A stretch of 64,000 nt of DNA from Pseudaquabacterium terrae (lineage in GTDB: Bacteria; Pseudomonadota; Gammaproteobacteria; Burkholderiales; Burkholderiaceae_C), in assembly GCF_013266755.1 (NCBI RefSeq), contig NZ_JABRWJ010000008.1:62001-126000 (forward strand), read 5' to 3'. The first letter of the stretch is position 1. The number at the start of each line of letters is the position of its first letter. The notes beneath the pieces were generated by a model, which made no database searches, had not been told where the DNA came from, and was given only the letters and a program-made list of their open reading frames with translations. A program made the position numbers and the translations under genes. Of the stretch, positions 17,103 to 26,186 are shown one piece after another.

Positions 17103-18112
17103 AGAAGTATTCGATTCGCCGATCGTTGACCGTTGTCATGGTCGCCGCCGCGCTGCCGGCCATCGCACCGGCGCAGTCCGTGCAGGTCGGCGGCCAGATC
17201 CGCCTGTCGGTCAACCGCGTGCAAACCGGCGACCAGGGCGCCGTGCACGAGTTGCGCGACAACGCATCGCGGCTGTCCTTCCGCGGCACCGAGGACCTGG
17301 GCGGTGGCCTGCGCGCACAGTTCGGGCTGGAGATGGGCTTCAACGCCGATTCGGGCGAGCTGACCGCCCCGGCCTACCGCTATTCGTACGTGGGGCTCGG
17401 CGGCGGCTTCGGCACGCTGGCGCTCGGCCGGCTCGACTCGGGCAACCCGACCGGCTCGCCGCTGTACTCGCAGGTCACCGCGATCACCAGCTTCGCCGCC
17501 AACGATGCCGGCGCGACGGCGATCGGCACCACGATGCTGAACGCGCGCAACCGCACCTCCAACTCGATCGGCTACCGCAGCCCGGCCTTCGGCGGAGCCG
17601 AGCTGATGGCGCGCTATTACTGGCGCGGCGCGGGCACCGCCACCGAGGCCGAGGACGATGCGCGTTCGCTCGACCTGGGCGTGCTGGTCCGCGCCGGGCC
17701 GGTGATCGCCGCGCTCGGATATGCCAAGGACAGCCGCGCCGGGGGCCTGAAGGCCAACGAGTTCGACGACAAGTGGCAGGCCGGCGTGCGTTACGACGGC
17801 GGCGCCATCGAGCCCTACGTGCTGTTCGGCGTCGACCGCTACCGCAACACGGCGAGCACGCGGCGCGACGTCAAGTACGCGATCGTCGGCGCGCTCTACC
17901 GCGCCGGCCAGCACAGCCTGGTGCTGAACCTGCTGCAGCGCGATGTGCAGGCCAACCGCAGCGGTGACCGCCGCCGCGTGCAGGCCGCGTGGCTCTATGC
18001 ACTGTCCAAGCGCAGCGAGCTGCAGGCCTTCGCCGACAGCGACGGCATCGACTCGACGAAGTCGAACGTGCGTGTGCGTGCGCTCGGCGCCGGCATCAAG
18101 CATGTCTTCTGA
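17099..18112 (+). CDS. Gram-negative porin (Burkholderia type)
   Basis: 337 residues with a signal peptide (RSLTVVMVAAALPAIAPA) and a general-porin beta barrel: QIRLSVNRV first strand, SRLSFRGTEDLGGGLRAQFGLEMGF, the LGRLDSG eyelet strand, and a C-terminal aromatic residue (KHVF). The start is a GTG overlapping the previous stop (GTGA) with AGGAG upstream; the longer open frame is out of phase with the hydrolase gene. Passive entry of the substrate that the rest of the operon processes is the likely job. Confidence 0.9.
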   Translation: MKKYSIRRSLTVVMVAAALPAIAPAQSVQVGGQIRLSVNRVQTGDQGAVHELRDNASRLSFRGTEDLGGGLRAQFGLEMGFNADSGELTAPAYRYSYVGLGGGFGTLALGRLDSGNPTGSPLYSQVTAITSFAANDAGATAIGTTMLNARNRTSNSIGYRSPAFGGAELMARYYWRGAGTATEAEDDARSLDLGVLVRAGPVIAALGYAKDSRAGGLKANEFDDKWQAGVRYDGGAIEPYVLFGVDRYRNTASTRRDVKYAIVGALYRAGQHSLVLNLLQRDVQANRSGDRRRVQAAWLYALSKRSELQAFADSDGIDSTKSNVRVRALGAGIKHVF

Positions 18113-18146
18113 TTTCCGACCGCATCACACTGCAAGGATGGCCGCC

Positions 18147-19109
18147 ATGAACAAGCGCCAGGTTCTCCTGCTGGCCGCCGCGCTGGCCGCTTTCGGCGGC
18201 GCCGCGCGTGCCGGCGACTTTCCCGAGCGCCCGGTGCGCGTGATCGTGCCGTTCCCGGCCGGCGGCGCGGCCGATGCCGCGATGCGCGTGGTCGCCAGGA
18301 AACTGACCGAATACTGGAAGCAGCAGGTGCTGGTGGAGAACAGCGCCGGCGTGCACGCGATCAAGGCGGGCGCCGCGGCGCCCGCCGACGGCCACCACCT
18401 GCTGCTGGCCGCCGGCTCGCAGATCGTCACCGGCCCGCTGCTGCGCCCGAAGCTGCCGTACAACCCGCAGCGCGACCTGGTGCCGGTGGGCCGGCTGGTC
18501 ACCAACCCGCCGGTGCTGCTGGCGCATCCGTCGCTGGGCATCAAGTCGGTCAAGGACCTGATCGCGCTGGCGAAGAAGAAGCCCGGCGAGCTGAACTTCA
18601 GCTCCAGCGGCATCGGCAGCCCGAACCAGCTGGCGATGGAGATGTTCCAGGCGATGACCGGCACCAGCATGGTCCACGTGCCCTACAAGGGCGGCGCGCC
18701 GTCGGTGATCGAGCTGGTCGGCGGCCAGGTGCAGGTGGGCATCAACGCGATCCCGAGCGTACTGACGCACGTGCGCGCCAACAAGCTGGTCGCGCTGGCG
18801 GTGGCCAGCAGCCAGCGCGCCCGCGCGCTGCCCGAGCTGCCGACGATCGCCGAGGCCGGCGTGCCCGGCTTCGAGTACACGATCTGGTATGCGCTGTTCG
18901 CGCCGGCGAAGACGCCGCAGCCGGTGGTCGACCGCATCAGCGACGACCTGCAGCGCGCGCTCGCCGATCCGGAGGTCGTGCGAATGCTCATTGAGCAGGG
19001 CAACGAGCCGGCGCCCAGCTCGGCGGGCAAGCTGGCGCAGTTCATCCAGCAGGACCAGCACCGCTGGGCCAAGCTGGTGCGCGAACGCAATCTGAAGATC
19101 GAGGACTGA
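18147..19109 (+). CDS. Bug family tripartite tricarboxylate transporter receptor (TctC-like)
   Basis: Periplasmic solute-binding protein, about 320 residues. Signal peptide (VLLLAAALAAFGGAARA), then the Bug signature FPERPVRVIVPFPAGGAADAAMR, the beta strand VENSAG, HVPYKGGAPSVIELVGGQV, and the C-terminal GFEYTIWYALFAPAKTP. These receptors bind carboxylates or amides and are greatly expanded in Burkholderiales, usually as orphans without TctAB, as here. AAGGA sits eight bases before ATG 18147, preferred over ATG 18138. Lies 34 bp after the porin gene. Confidence 0.93.
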   Translation: MNKRQVLLLAAALAAFGGAARAGDFPERPVRVIVPFPAGGAADAAMRVVARKLTEYWKQQVLVENSAGVHAIKAGAAAPADGHHLLLAAGSQIVTGPLLRPKLPYNPQRDLVPVGRLVTNPPVLLAHPSLGIKSVKDLIALAKKKPGELNFSSSGIGSPNQLAMEMFQAMTGTSMVHVPYKGGAPSVIELVGGQVQVGINAIPSVLTHVRANKLVALAVASSQRARALPELPTIAEAGVPGFEYTIWYALFAPAKTPQPVVDRISDDLQRALADPEVVRMLIEQGNEPAPSSAGKLAQFIQQDQHRWAKLVRERNLKIED

Positions 19110-19111
19110 CG

Positions 19112-20764
19112 ATGGCCCGCTGGCCGGTCCTCGCAGTCGTGTTTGCCGCCGCTGCCGCGGCAGGGGGCGCCTTCGCGCAGTTCGATCCGGAGAAGGTCGT
19201 GCGGGAGACACCGGCCGTCGCCGAGCGTTATCCCGATCCGCCGGTGCGCTACGACACGCCGGCGTTTCGCGAGGGCCGCGCCGACTTCACCACGCATGCC
19301 GAGGTGATGGCCTTCGCCGAACGGCTGGCGGCCGGTACGGCGCACCTGAAGCTGAGCGAGGCCGGCACCTCGCAACGCGGCCGGCCGGTGCCCTTGCTGA
19401 CGCTGACCGCGCAAGGACGCATCGACCCTGCGCTGCCGACGGTGCTGGTGATCGGCCAGCAGCACGGCAACGAACCGGCCGGCGGCGAGGCAGTGCTGGC
19501 GCTGGCGCAGCTGTTCGCCGGGCCGCGCTCGGGCCTGCTCGACCGCGTCAACCTGCTGCTGCTGCCGCGCGCCAATCCCGATGGTGCCGAGGCCTTCGTG
19601 CGCACCACGCCCAACGGCATCGACGTCAACCGCGACCACCTGCTGCTGCGCACGCCCGAGGGCCAGGCGATCGCCGACGTGCTGGCGCGCCATCGGCCGC
19701 AGGTCGTGCTCGACCTGCACGAATTCACTGTCGCCGGCCGCTGGATCGAGAAGTTCGGCGCGCTGCAGAAGGTCGACGCGCAGCTGCAGCCGGCCACGGT
19801 CGGCAACCTCGACCCGGGCTTGAGCGCAGCAACGCGGCGCGAGTTCGTCGAGCGTCTGCACGCCGCCTGGGCCACGCAGGGCTACAGCAGCGACGACTAC
19901 CAGACCGGCTCGTCGGATCCGAAGGACCGGGTGGTCTCGATGGGCGGTGTGCAACCCGACACCGGACGCAACACCGCCGGGCTGCGGCCGGCGGTGAGCC
20001 TGCTGGTGGAGGTGCGCGGCATTGGCCTGGGCCGCGCGCACCTGCTGCGGCGCGTGCATGCGCACGTCGTCGCCGCGGCCAGCGTGATCGACACCGCGGC
20101 GGCGCTGGGCCCGCGGCTGCTCGCGCTGGTCGAACAGGCCGGCCGCGACACCGCGGCGCAGGCCTGCCAGGGCGAGCTGGTGATCGCCGCGCGCCACTCG
20201 AACACACGCCGCCGCATCGTGCTGCTCGATCCGCGCAGCGGCGCCGACCTGCCGCTGGAGGTCGACTGGCGCGCCGCCGAGCCGCTGCAGGTCGAGCGCA
20301 CGCGGCCGCGGCCCTGCGGCTACCTGTTCGATGCCGCGCAGGCGCCGGCCGCGCTGGAGCGCCTGCACCTGCTCGGTGCGCGCTGGCAGCGCGTGGCTGT
20401 GCCCGGTCGCTGGGCGGTCGAGCGCTACGTCGTCGGCGCCGAAGCCAGCGGGCAGCGCCAGGACAGCCGCGGCGCGATCGACGACGGCGGCGGCCCGCCG
20501 GTGCGGCTGCTGCAGGTGCGTACCGAGGCGGCGGACGAGCCGATCGGCGCCGGCATGGTCTACGTGCCGCTGGACCAGCCGCTGGCCGGCTTGATCGCCG
20601 CGGCGCTGGAGCCGGACAGCCAGAACAGCTTCGCCGCCAATCATCTGCTGGACCTCGACATGGCCCGGCTGCGGCGCGTGATGCAGCGGCCGCCCGCGCA
20701 GGCCTTGGGCGACCCCGTGAAGCCGTCGTCTATAAACGCGGGGTGCACCACGACGTTCCCCTGA
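19112..20764 (+). CDS. M14 family zinc carboxypeptidase
   Basis: 550 residues, signal peptide (VLAVVFAAAAAAGGAFA), likely periplasmic. Zinc ligands: HxxE in VIGQQHGNEPAGG and a second His in LDLHEFT; the catalytic Glu probably lies in LLVEVRGIG. Residues after 330 form a beta-rich C-terminal region of unknown role. It starts 2 bp after the Bug gene and its last 22 bp overlap the antiporter gene. Family members trim C-terminal residues from peptides or cell-wall peptides; here the operon suggests hydrolysis of an imported substrate. Confidence 0.85.
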   Translation: MARWPVLAVVFAAAAAAGGAFAQFDPEKVVRETPAVAERYPDPPVRYDTPAFREGRADFTTHAEVMAFAERLAAGTAHLKLSEAGTSQRGRPVPLLTLTAQGRIDPALPTVLVIGQQHGNEPAGGEAVLALAQLFAGPRSGLLDRVNLLLLPRANPDGAEAFVRTTPNGIDVNRDHLLLRTPEGQAIADVLARHRPQVVLDLHEFTVAGRWIEKFGALQKVDAQLQPATVGNLDPGLSAATRREFVERLHAAWATQGYSSDDYQTGSSDPKDRVVSMGGVQPDTGRNTAGLRPAVSLLVEVRGIGLGRAHLLRRVHAHVVAAASVIDTAAALGPRLLALVEQAGRDTAAQACQGELVIAARHSNTRRRIVLLDPRSGADLPLEVDWRAAEPLQVERTRPRPCGYLFDAAQAPAALERLHLLGARWQRVAVPGRWAVERYVVGAEASGQRQDSRGAIDDGGGPPVRLLQVRTEAADEPIGAGMVYVPLDQPLAGLIAAALEPDSQNSFAANHLLDLDMARLRRVMQRPPAQALGDPVKPSSINAGCTTTFP

Positions 20765-22476
20765 TCACCACCCTCGCTGCCGCGTTCGGCCTCGCGCTGA
20801 TGCTCGGCTTCGTCGCCGCGCGGCTGAAGTTGCCGGCGCTGGTCGGCTACCTGCTGGCCGGCATCGTTATCGGCCCGGCCACGCCGGGTTACGTCGCCGA
20901 CCTGGGCGTCGCCAGTCAGCTGTCGGAGATCGGCGTGATGCTGCTGATGTTCGGCGTCGGCCTGCACTTCTCGCTCGCCGACCTGATGGCGGTGCGCAAG
21001 ATCGCGCTGCCCGGTGCCGTGGTGCAGATGGTCGTCGCCACCGCGATGGGCATGGCGGTGAGCCACTGGTGGGGCTGGAGCCTGGGCGCCGGGCTGGTCT
21101 TCGGCCTGGCGCTGTCGGTGGCCAGCACCGTCGTGCTGCTGAAGGCGCTGGAGGGGCAAGGCGCGGTGGAGTCGATGAACGGCCGCATCGCAGTCGGCTG
21201 GCTGGTCGTCGAGGACCTGGCGATGGTGCTGGTGCTCGTCTTGCTGCCGGCGCTGGCGGGGCCCTTGGGTGGTTCCAGCGGGGACAGCGGGCAGGGCGCC
21301 CAGAACGGCGCGGCGCTCTGGCTGGCGCTGGGCCGCACCTTGCTCCAGGTCGGCGCCTTCGTCGTGCTGATGCTGGTGGTCGGCCGGCGCCTCTTCCCGT
21401 GGCTGTTGTGGCAGGTGGCCAAGACCGGCTCGCGCGAGCTGTTCACGCTGTGCGTCGTCGCCGCGGCGGTCAGCATCGCCTACGGCTCGGCCGAGCTCTT
21501 CGGTGTGTCGTTCGCGCTCGGCGCCTTCTTCGCCGGCATGGTGCTGCGCGAGTCGCAGTTCAGCCAGCGCGCGGCCGAGGAGTCGCTGCCGCTGCGCGAC
21601 GCCTTCTCGGTGCTGTTCTTCGTCTCGGTCGGCATGCTGTTCGATCCGCGCGTGCTGGTCGAGCGGCCGCTGCAGGTGCTGGCGGTGGTGGCGATCATCG
21701 TGCTCGGAAAATCGGTCGCCGCGGGCGCACTGGTGCTCTTGTTCCGTTACCCGCTGAACACGGCGCTGACGGTGTCGGCCAGCCTGGCGCAGATCGGCGA
21801 GTTCTCGTTCATCCTGGCCGCGCTCGGCGTGTCGCTGAAGCTGCTGCCGCCCGAGGGGCAGAGCCTGATCCTGGCGGGCGCGCTGATCTCGATCACGCTG
21901 AACCCGCTGGTCTTCGCGCTGATCGAGCCGGCGCAGCGCTGGATCCGCGCGCGCTCGGCGCTGGCGCGGCGGCTCGAAACCCGCGACGACCCGCTGGCCG
22001 AGCTGCCGCTGGAGACGGCCGAGGCGTTCCTGAAGCGCCAGGTCGTGATCGTCGGCCACGGCCGCGTCGGCCGCAGCATCGCCGAGGCGCTGCAGCGCGC
22101 CGGCACGCCCTTCGTCGTCGCCGACCAGAACCGCGAGCGCATCGAGGCGCTGCGCGAGCGGGGCATCGCGGCGGTGGTCGGCGACGCCACCGACCCCGCA
22201 GTGCTGATCCAGGCCCACGTCGCCGAGGCGCGTGTGCTGGTGATCGCGATTCCCGACACGGTGGGCGCGACGGCGATGATCGAGACCGCGCGCACGCTGA
22301 ACCCGGAGATCCGCATCGTGCTGCGCTGCCACAACGAGCACGAGGCGCGGCTGCTGGCCGCGCTGCCGAACACGCGGGTCTTCCTCGGCGAGCAGGCGCT
22401 GGCCGAGGCGATGCTGGCGGATGTGCAGCTGACCGGCCGCGCGCCCCCCGTGGCGCCCGCCGCCCACGCCGCCTGA
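20743..22476 (+). CDS. ybaL: YbaL/KefB-type cation:proton antiporter with TrkA-N domain
   Basis: 577 residues. Starts at a GTG with MHHDVPLITTLAAAFGL, the conserved opening of YbaL proteins. An N-terminal CPA2 Na+/H+ exchanger domain of about 12 membrane segments (LVGYLLAGIVIGP, LMFGVGLHFSLADL, SVASTVVLLKALE, SFALGAFFAGMVL) is followed near residue 425 by a Rossmann RCK/TrkA-N domain (VVIVGHGRVGRSIAEAL) that senses nucleotide or redox state. It exchanges K+ or Na+ for protons at the inner membrane. A TATAAA-like box lies just before the GTG inside the peptidase gene. Confidence 0.9.
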   Translation: MHHDVPLITTLAAAFGLALMLGFVAARLKLPALVGYLLAGIVIGPATPGYVADLGVASQLSEIGVMLLMFGVGLHFSLADLMAVRKIALPGAVVQMVVATAMGMAVSHWWGWSLGAGLVFGLALSVASTVVLLKALEGQGAVESMNGRIAVGWLVVEDLAMVLVLVLLPALAGPLGGSSGDSGQGAQNGAALWLALGRTLLQVGAFVVLMLVVGRRLFPWLLWQVAKTGSRELFTLCVVAAAVSIAYGSAELFGVSFALGAFFAGMVLRESQFSQRAAEESLPLRDAFSVLFFVSVGMLFDPRVLVERPLQVLAVVAIIVLGKSVAAGALVLLFRYPLNTALTVSASLAQIGEFSFILAALGVSLKLLPPEGQSLILAGALISITLNPLVFALIEPAQRWIRARSALARRLETRDDPLAELPLETAEAFLKRQVVIVGHGRVGRSIAEALQRAGTPFVVADQNRERIEALRERGIAAVVGDATDPAVLIQAHVAEARVLVIAIPDTVGATAMIETARTLNPEIRIVLRCHNEHEARLLAALPNTRVFLGEQALAEAMLADVQLTGRAPPVAPAAHAA

Positions 22477-22619
22477 CCTGGCTCAAAACCACGCCGGAAA
22501 CCCCCGCTTTTTCGGCGCATGCCGGGCCACCGGCTGGCCGATGATGGGCGAACCCCCAGGAGTCCCTCGGCCATGGTTCTGTCTGCCCATTTCTCGTCCA
22601 CCCTCCCCGGAGTCCCGTC

Positions 22620-23666
22620 ATGAAGATCGGTCACCGCGGCATCGGGCGCGAGCATCGCCCCTATGTCATCGCCGAGATGTCGGGCAACCACAACCAGTCG
22701 CTCGACCGGGCGCTGGCGATCGTCGACGCAGCGGCCGATGCCGGCGCCGATGCGATCAAGCTGCAGACCTACACGGCCGAGACGATGACGCTGGACTCGG
22801 ACGCACCCGGCTTCGTGATCGACGATCCGAAGAGCCTGTGGGCCGGCCGCCAGCTCTTCGACCTGTACCACGAGGCCCACACGCCCTGGGACTGGCATCC
22901 GGCGATCTTCGAGCGCGCTGCGGCACGCGGCCTGCACGCCTTCAGCACGCCCTTCGACGAGAGCGCGGTCGATTTCCTCGAATCGCTGCACGTCCCGGCC
23001 TACAAGATCGCCTCGTTCGAGTGCACCGACCTGCCGCTGATCCGCAAGGTGGCGGCGACGGGCAAGCCGATGATCATCTCGACCGGCATGGCCTCGGTCG
23101 CCGAGATCGACGAGACCTTGCGCACCGCGCGCACGGCCGGCGCCCGCGACATCGTGCTGCTGAAGTGCACCAGCACCTACCCGGCGACGCCAGCGAACAC
23201 CAACCTGAACACGATCCCCGTATTGCGCCAAACCTTCGGCTGCGAAGTCGGCCTGTCCGACCACACGATGGGCTGCGGCGCGGCGATTGCCGCGGTCGCG
23301 CTGGGCGCGACGGTGATCGAAAAGCACTTCACGCTGGCGCGCGCCGACGGCGGCGTCGATTCGACCTTCTCGCTCGAACCGCACGAGCTCGCGCTGCTGT
23401 GCACCGAGAGCGAACGGGCTTGGGCAGCGATGGGCGGCGTGGTCTTCGGCGGCACCGCGGCGGAAGCCAAGTCGCTGGCCTACCGGCGCTCGCTCTACGT
23501 CGTCAAGGACATGCAGCCGGGTGAGGCCTTCAGCGCCGACAACGTGCGTGCGATCCGACCCGGCATGGGCCTGGCGCCGAAATACTTCGAGACCGTGCTC
23601 GGCATGCGCGCGGTGAAGTCGATCGCCCGCGGCACGCCGCTCGACTGGGCGCTGCTGAAGGGTTGA
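22620..23666 (+). CDS. pseI: Pseudaminic acid synthase, PseI
   Basis: Condenses 2,4-diacetamido-2,4,6-trideoxy-L-altrose with phosphoenolpyruvate to pseudaminic acid. 348 residues: NeuB TIM barrel with VIAEMSGNHNQSLDRAL, IKLQTYTAETMT (the PseI/NeuB lysine motif), FSTPFDESAVDFLE, YKIASFE and GLSDHT, then a short SAF/antifreeze-like domain from about residue 285. The pseudaminate-type reading comes from the full set of PseB, C, H and G enzymes here rather than NeuC-type enzymes. It opens the second half of the locus, 10 bp before the amidotransferase. Confidence 0.9.
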   Translation: MKIGHRGIGREHRPYVIAEMSGNHNQSLDRALAIVDAAADAGADAIKLQTYTAETMTLDSDAPGFVIDDPKSLWAGRQLFDLYHEAHTPWDWHPAIFERAAARGLHAFSTPFDESAVDFLESLHVPAYKIASFECTDLPLIRKVAATGKPMIISTGMASVAEIDETLRTARTAGARDIVLLKCTSTYPATPANTNLNTIPVLRQTFGCEVGLSDHTMGCGAAIAAVALGATVIEKHFTLARADGGVDSTFSLEPHELALLCTESERAWAAMGGVVFGGTAAEAKSLAYRRSLYVVKDMQPGEAFSADNVRAIRPGMGLAPKYFETVLGMRAVKSIARGTPLDWALLKG

Positions 23667-23676
23667 CGAGGTCGCG

Positions 23677-24804
23677 ATGAAATACTGCTGCCGCTGCCTG
23701 CAACCCGACACCCGCCCGAACACGCATTTCAGCGAGTCCGGCGTCTGCCCGGCCTGCGACTACGTCGAGGCGATCAAGCACGTCGACTGGCAGGAACGCA
23801 TCGACATCCTGGGCGACATCTTCGCGTCGCGCAAACGCAAGCCCGGCGTCTTCCACGACTGCATCATCGGCGTCTCCGGCGGCAAGGATTCGACGCGTCA
23901 GGCGATGTGGGTGCGCGACAAGTTCGGCATCAATCCGCTGCTGGTGTGCCTGAGCTATCCGCCCGAGCAGGCCACCGAGCGGGGCATGGCGAACCTGTCG
24001 AACCTGATCGAGCTGGGCTTCGACGTCGTCGTCTCCGCGCCGGCCCCGGCCACGTGGAAGGGCCTGAAGCGCGACGGCTTCGCGCAGTTCACCAATTCGT
24101 TCCGCTCGACCGAGCTGGCGCTGTTCTCGGCGGTGCCGCAGGTCGCGCTGCGCTACGGCATCGACCTGATCCTGTGGGGCGAGAACCCCGCGCTGCAGTT
24201 GGGTGACCTGAAGACGCTGGGCAAGACCGGCTACGACGGCAACAACCTGCGCCACATGAACACGCTGTCCTCGGGCACGCAGTGGATGCTCGATGCCGGC
24301 TACACGCCGCAGCAGCTGCTGCCGTACCAGTACCCGCAGAGCGAGGCGTTCATCGCTTCGGGCCTGCAGATCATCTACCTCGGCTGGTTCCTCGGCGACT
24401 GGTCGCTGGTCAACAACGCGATGTACTCCTGCGGCGACGGCCTCGAGATCCGCGCCGACCGGGTCGGCAATACCGGTGACCTCTACGGCGTTACCGCGCT
24501 CGACGAGGACTTCACGCCGATCAACCAGATGATCAAGTACTACAAGTTCGGCTTCGGCCGGACGACAGACTACGTCAACGAAGAGATCCGGCTCGGCCGG
24601 CTCTCGCGCGACGACGGCATTCAGCTGGTCGCGCAATTCGACGACGCGTGCGCACCGGGCTATATCGCCAAATACTGCGACTACCTCGGCATCAGCGTCG
24701 ATGCCTTCTGGGCCCAGGTGCATGCGGCGACGAACCGGCGCCTGTTCGACATCCAGGCCGACGGCAGGATCACGCGCAAGTTCCAGGTGGGGGTCGGGTT
24801 GTGA
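23677..24804 (+). CDS. pseA: N-acetyl sugar amidotransferase, PseA/WbpG family
   Basis: 375 residues. Two CxxC pairs at the N-terminus (CCRC and CPAC) form a zinc knuckle, followed by the ATP pyrophosphatase loop GVSGGKDSTRQAMW. WbpG/PseA enzymes use ATP and ammonia to turn an N-acetyl group on a sugar into an acetamidino group; in Campylobacter PseA makes the acetamidino form of pseudaminic acid. The next gene starts in its stop codon (GTGA) and encodes the glutaminase that would supply ammonia. Confidence 0.87.
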   Translation: MKYCCRCLQPDTRPNTHFSESGVCPACDYVEAIKHVDWQERIDILGDIFASRKRKPGVFHDCIIGVSGGKDSTRQAMWVRDKFGINPLLVCLSYPPEQATERGMANLSNLIELGFDVVVSAPAPATWKGLKRDGFAQFTNSFRSTELALFSAVPQVALRYGIDLILWGENPALQLGDLKTLGKTGYDGNNLRHMNTLSSGTQWMLDAGYTPQQLLPYQYPQSEAFIASGLQIIYLGWFLGDWSLVNNAMYSCGDGLEIRADRVGNTGDLYGVTALDEDFTPINQMIKYYKFGFGRTTDYVNEEIRLGRLSRDDGIQLVAQFDDACAPGYIAKYCDYLGISVDAFWAQVHAATNRRLFDIQADGRITRKFQVGVGL

Positions 24805-25415
24805 GCAGCAAACGAATCACTGCGGGCCTGGTCGACTACGGCGCCGGCAACATCGCCTCGGTCGCACGTGCGTTGACGGGCCTGGGCTACCGCTGCCGCA
24901 TCAGCCGCGACATGGAAACGCTCGGCGCCGCCGACGTGATGGTGCTGCCGGGTGTCGGCGCCTTTCCCGCGGCGATGGAGGCCCTGCACAAGCACCGCCT
25001 GGTCGACTTCATCCAGAACCAGGCCCGCCGCGGCCAGCCGATGGTCGGCATCTGCCTCGGCATGCAATTGCTCGCCGAAACGTCGAGCGAACATCGCCTG
25101 ACCGCCGGCCTCGGGCTGATCCCGGGCCAGGTCGTGCCCTTGGGCGATGCCAAATGGCACATCGGCTGGAACACCATCGAAGTGCTCGGCGACGAACCGC
25201 TCTTGAAACCCAGCGATGCGAAGTCGCTGTACTTCAACCATTCGTATGTCTTCGAGGCGCCGCACGAGTACCGTGTCTGCGTCTCGCGCCTGGAGTCACC
25301 ATTCACCGTGGCCGTGCGCCGCGGCAACATCGTTGGGCTGCAGTTCCACCCGGAAAAAAGCCAGATCGCCGGACGAGAGCTGCTGAAGAACGTCATCGAA
25401 GGACTGATGCAGTGA
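24801..25415 (+). CDS. hisH: HisH-like glutamine amidotransferase
   Basis: 204 residues, class I glutaminase. Starts with GTG overlapping the previous stop. The catalytic triad is complete: Cys85 in GICLGMQLLAE, His183 and Glu185 in LQFHPEKS. The oxyanion strand VLPGVGAFPAAM is present. In histidine synthesis HisH feeds ammonia to HisF; here it sits between sugar amidotransferases and is followed by a HisF-like gene, as in the wbpG-hisH2-hisF2 clusters of O-antigen loci, so it is probably dedicated to glycan amidation rather than histidine. Confidence 0.9.
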   Translation: MSSKRITAGLVDYGAGNIASVARALTGLGYRCRISRDMETLGAADVMVLPGVGAFPAAMEALHKHRLVDFIQNQARRGQPMVGICLGMQLLAETSSEHRLTAGLGLIPGQVVPLGDAKWHIGWNTIEVLGDEPLLKPSDAKSLYFNHSYVFEAPHEYRVCVSRLESPFTVAVRRGNIVGLQFHPEKSQIAGRELLKNVIEGLMQ

Positions 25416-26185
25416 TCAAGAAGAGACTGGTGGGCGTGGTCACGGTCAAGGATGGTTGGGCCGTGCAGTCGATGGGCTTCGAACGCCATCTGCCGATGGG
25501 CAAGCCCGAGGTGGTGATCGAGAACCTCGATCGCTGGGGCGCCGACGAGATCCTGGTGCAGTGCATCGACCGCACACGCCAGAATCTCGGGCCGGATTTG
25601 AAACTGCTCGAACGCATCAGCCGCAAGGGCTTGTCGACGCCGCTGATCTACGTCGGCGGCATCCGCAGTGTCGAGGAGGGCGTGGCCGCCGTGCAGGCCG
25701 GCGCCGAGCGCATCGGCATCGACACGCTGCTGCGCGAAGACCCCGCCACCGCCGCCGCGCTGGCCGAGCCGCTGGGCGCGCAGGCGCTGATCGCGATGCT
25801 GCCGCTGTCGATCAAGGACGGCAAGCTCACCTGGCTCGACCACCGCCACGCCCGCTCGACGGCCATCGGCGCCGAGACCACGGCCGTGCTGAAGGCCGGT
25901 GCGATCTCGGAGGCCCTGGTGATCGACTGGAAGCACGAAGGCCAGCGCGAAGGTTTCGACACCCGGCTGCTGGATCGTTTTCCGGTCGCCAACATGCCGC
26001 TGATCGCTTTCGGCGGCTTGAGCGACGCCGATCAATTGCGCGCGGTGCTGGAGCGGCCGAATGTGGTCGCCGCCGGCATCGGCAATTTCCTGGCGTATCG
26101 TGAGCACGCGGTGCAGCAGTTCAAGCAGCAGTTGCTGGGGCTGCCGCTGCGGCCGCCGACCTACGCAGAACCCGCCTGGGCTTGA
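25412..26185 (+). CDS. hisF: HisF-like protein lacking cyclase aspartates
   Basis: 257 residues, TIM barrel with the two phosphate-binding glycine sites (IYVGGIRSVEEG and LIAFGGLSDAD). The start is GTG in a GTGA overlap with hisH. By hand alignment to Thermotoga HisF the cyclase acids are gone: position 11 is Thr (VVTVKDG) and the region of Asp130 reads AMLPLSIKDG. The ammonia-gate residues look kept: Arg5, a Glu in ADEILVQ, Arg in place of Lys99 (GAERIGID) and a Glu in ISEALVID. This suits an ammonia-conducting partner rather than a histidine enzyme. Confidence 0.88.
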   Translation: MIKKRLVGVVTVKDGWAVQSMGFERHLPMGKPEVVIENLDRWGADEILVQCIDRTRQNLGPDLKLLERISRKGLSTPLIYVGGIRSVEEGVAAVQAGAERIGIDTLLREDPATAAALAEPLGAQALIAMLPLSIKDGKLTWLDHRHARSTAIGAETTAVLKAGAISEALVIDWKHEGQREGFDTRLLDRFPVANMPLIAFGGLSDADQLRAVLERPNVVAAGIGNFLAYREHAVQQFKQQLLGLPLRPPTYAEPAWA

Positions 26186-26186
26186 A

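Noticed and set aside
22477-22619. GGCTCAAAAC...CCGGAAAC before pseI as another flagellar-type promoter.
   Set aside because: The distance between the boxes is several bases shorter than in the flhB/flhA elements, and no -10 at the right spacing is present.
24801-26185. hisH-hisF as part of a histidine operon.
   Set aside because: No other his gene is nearby, both are coupled to sugar amidotransferases, and the HisF copy lacks its cyclase acids.
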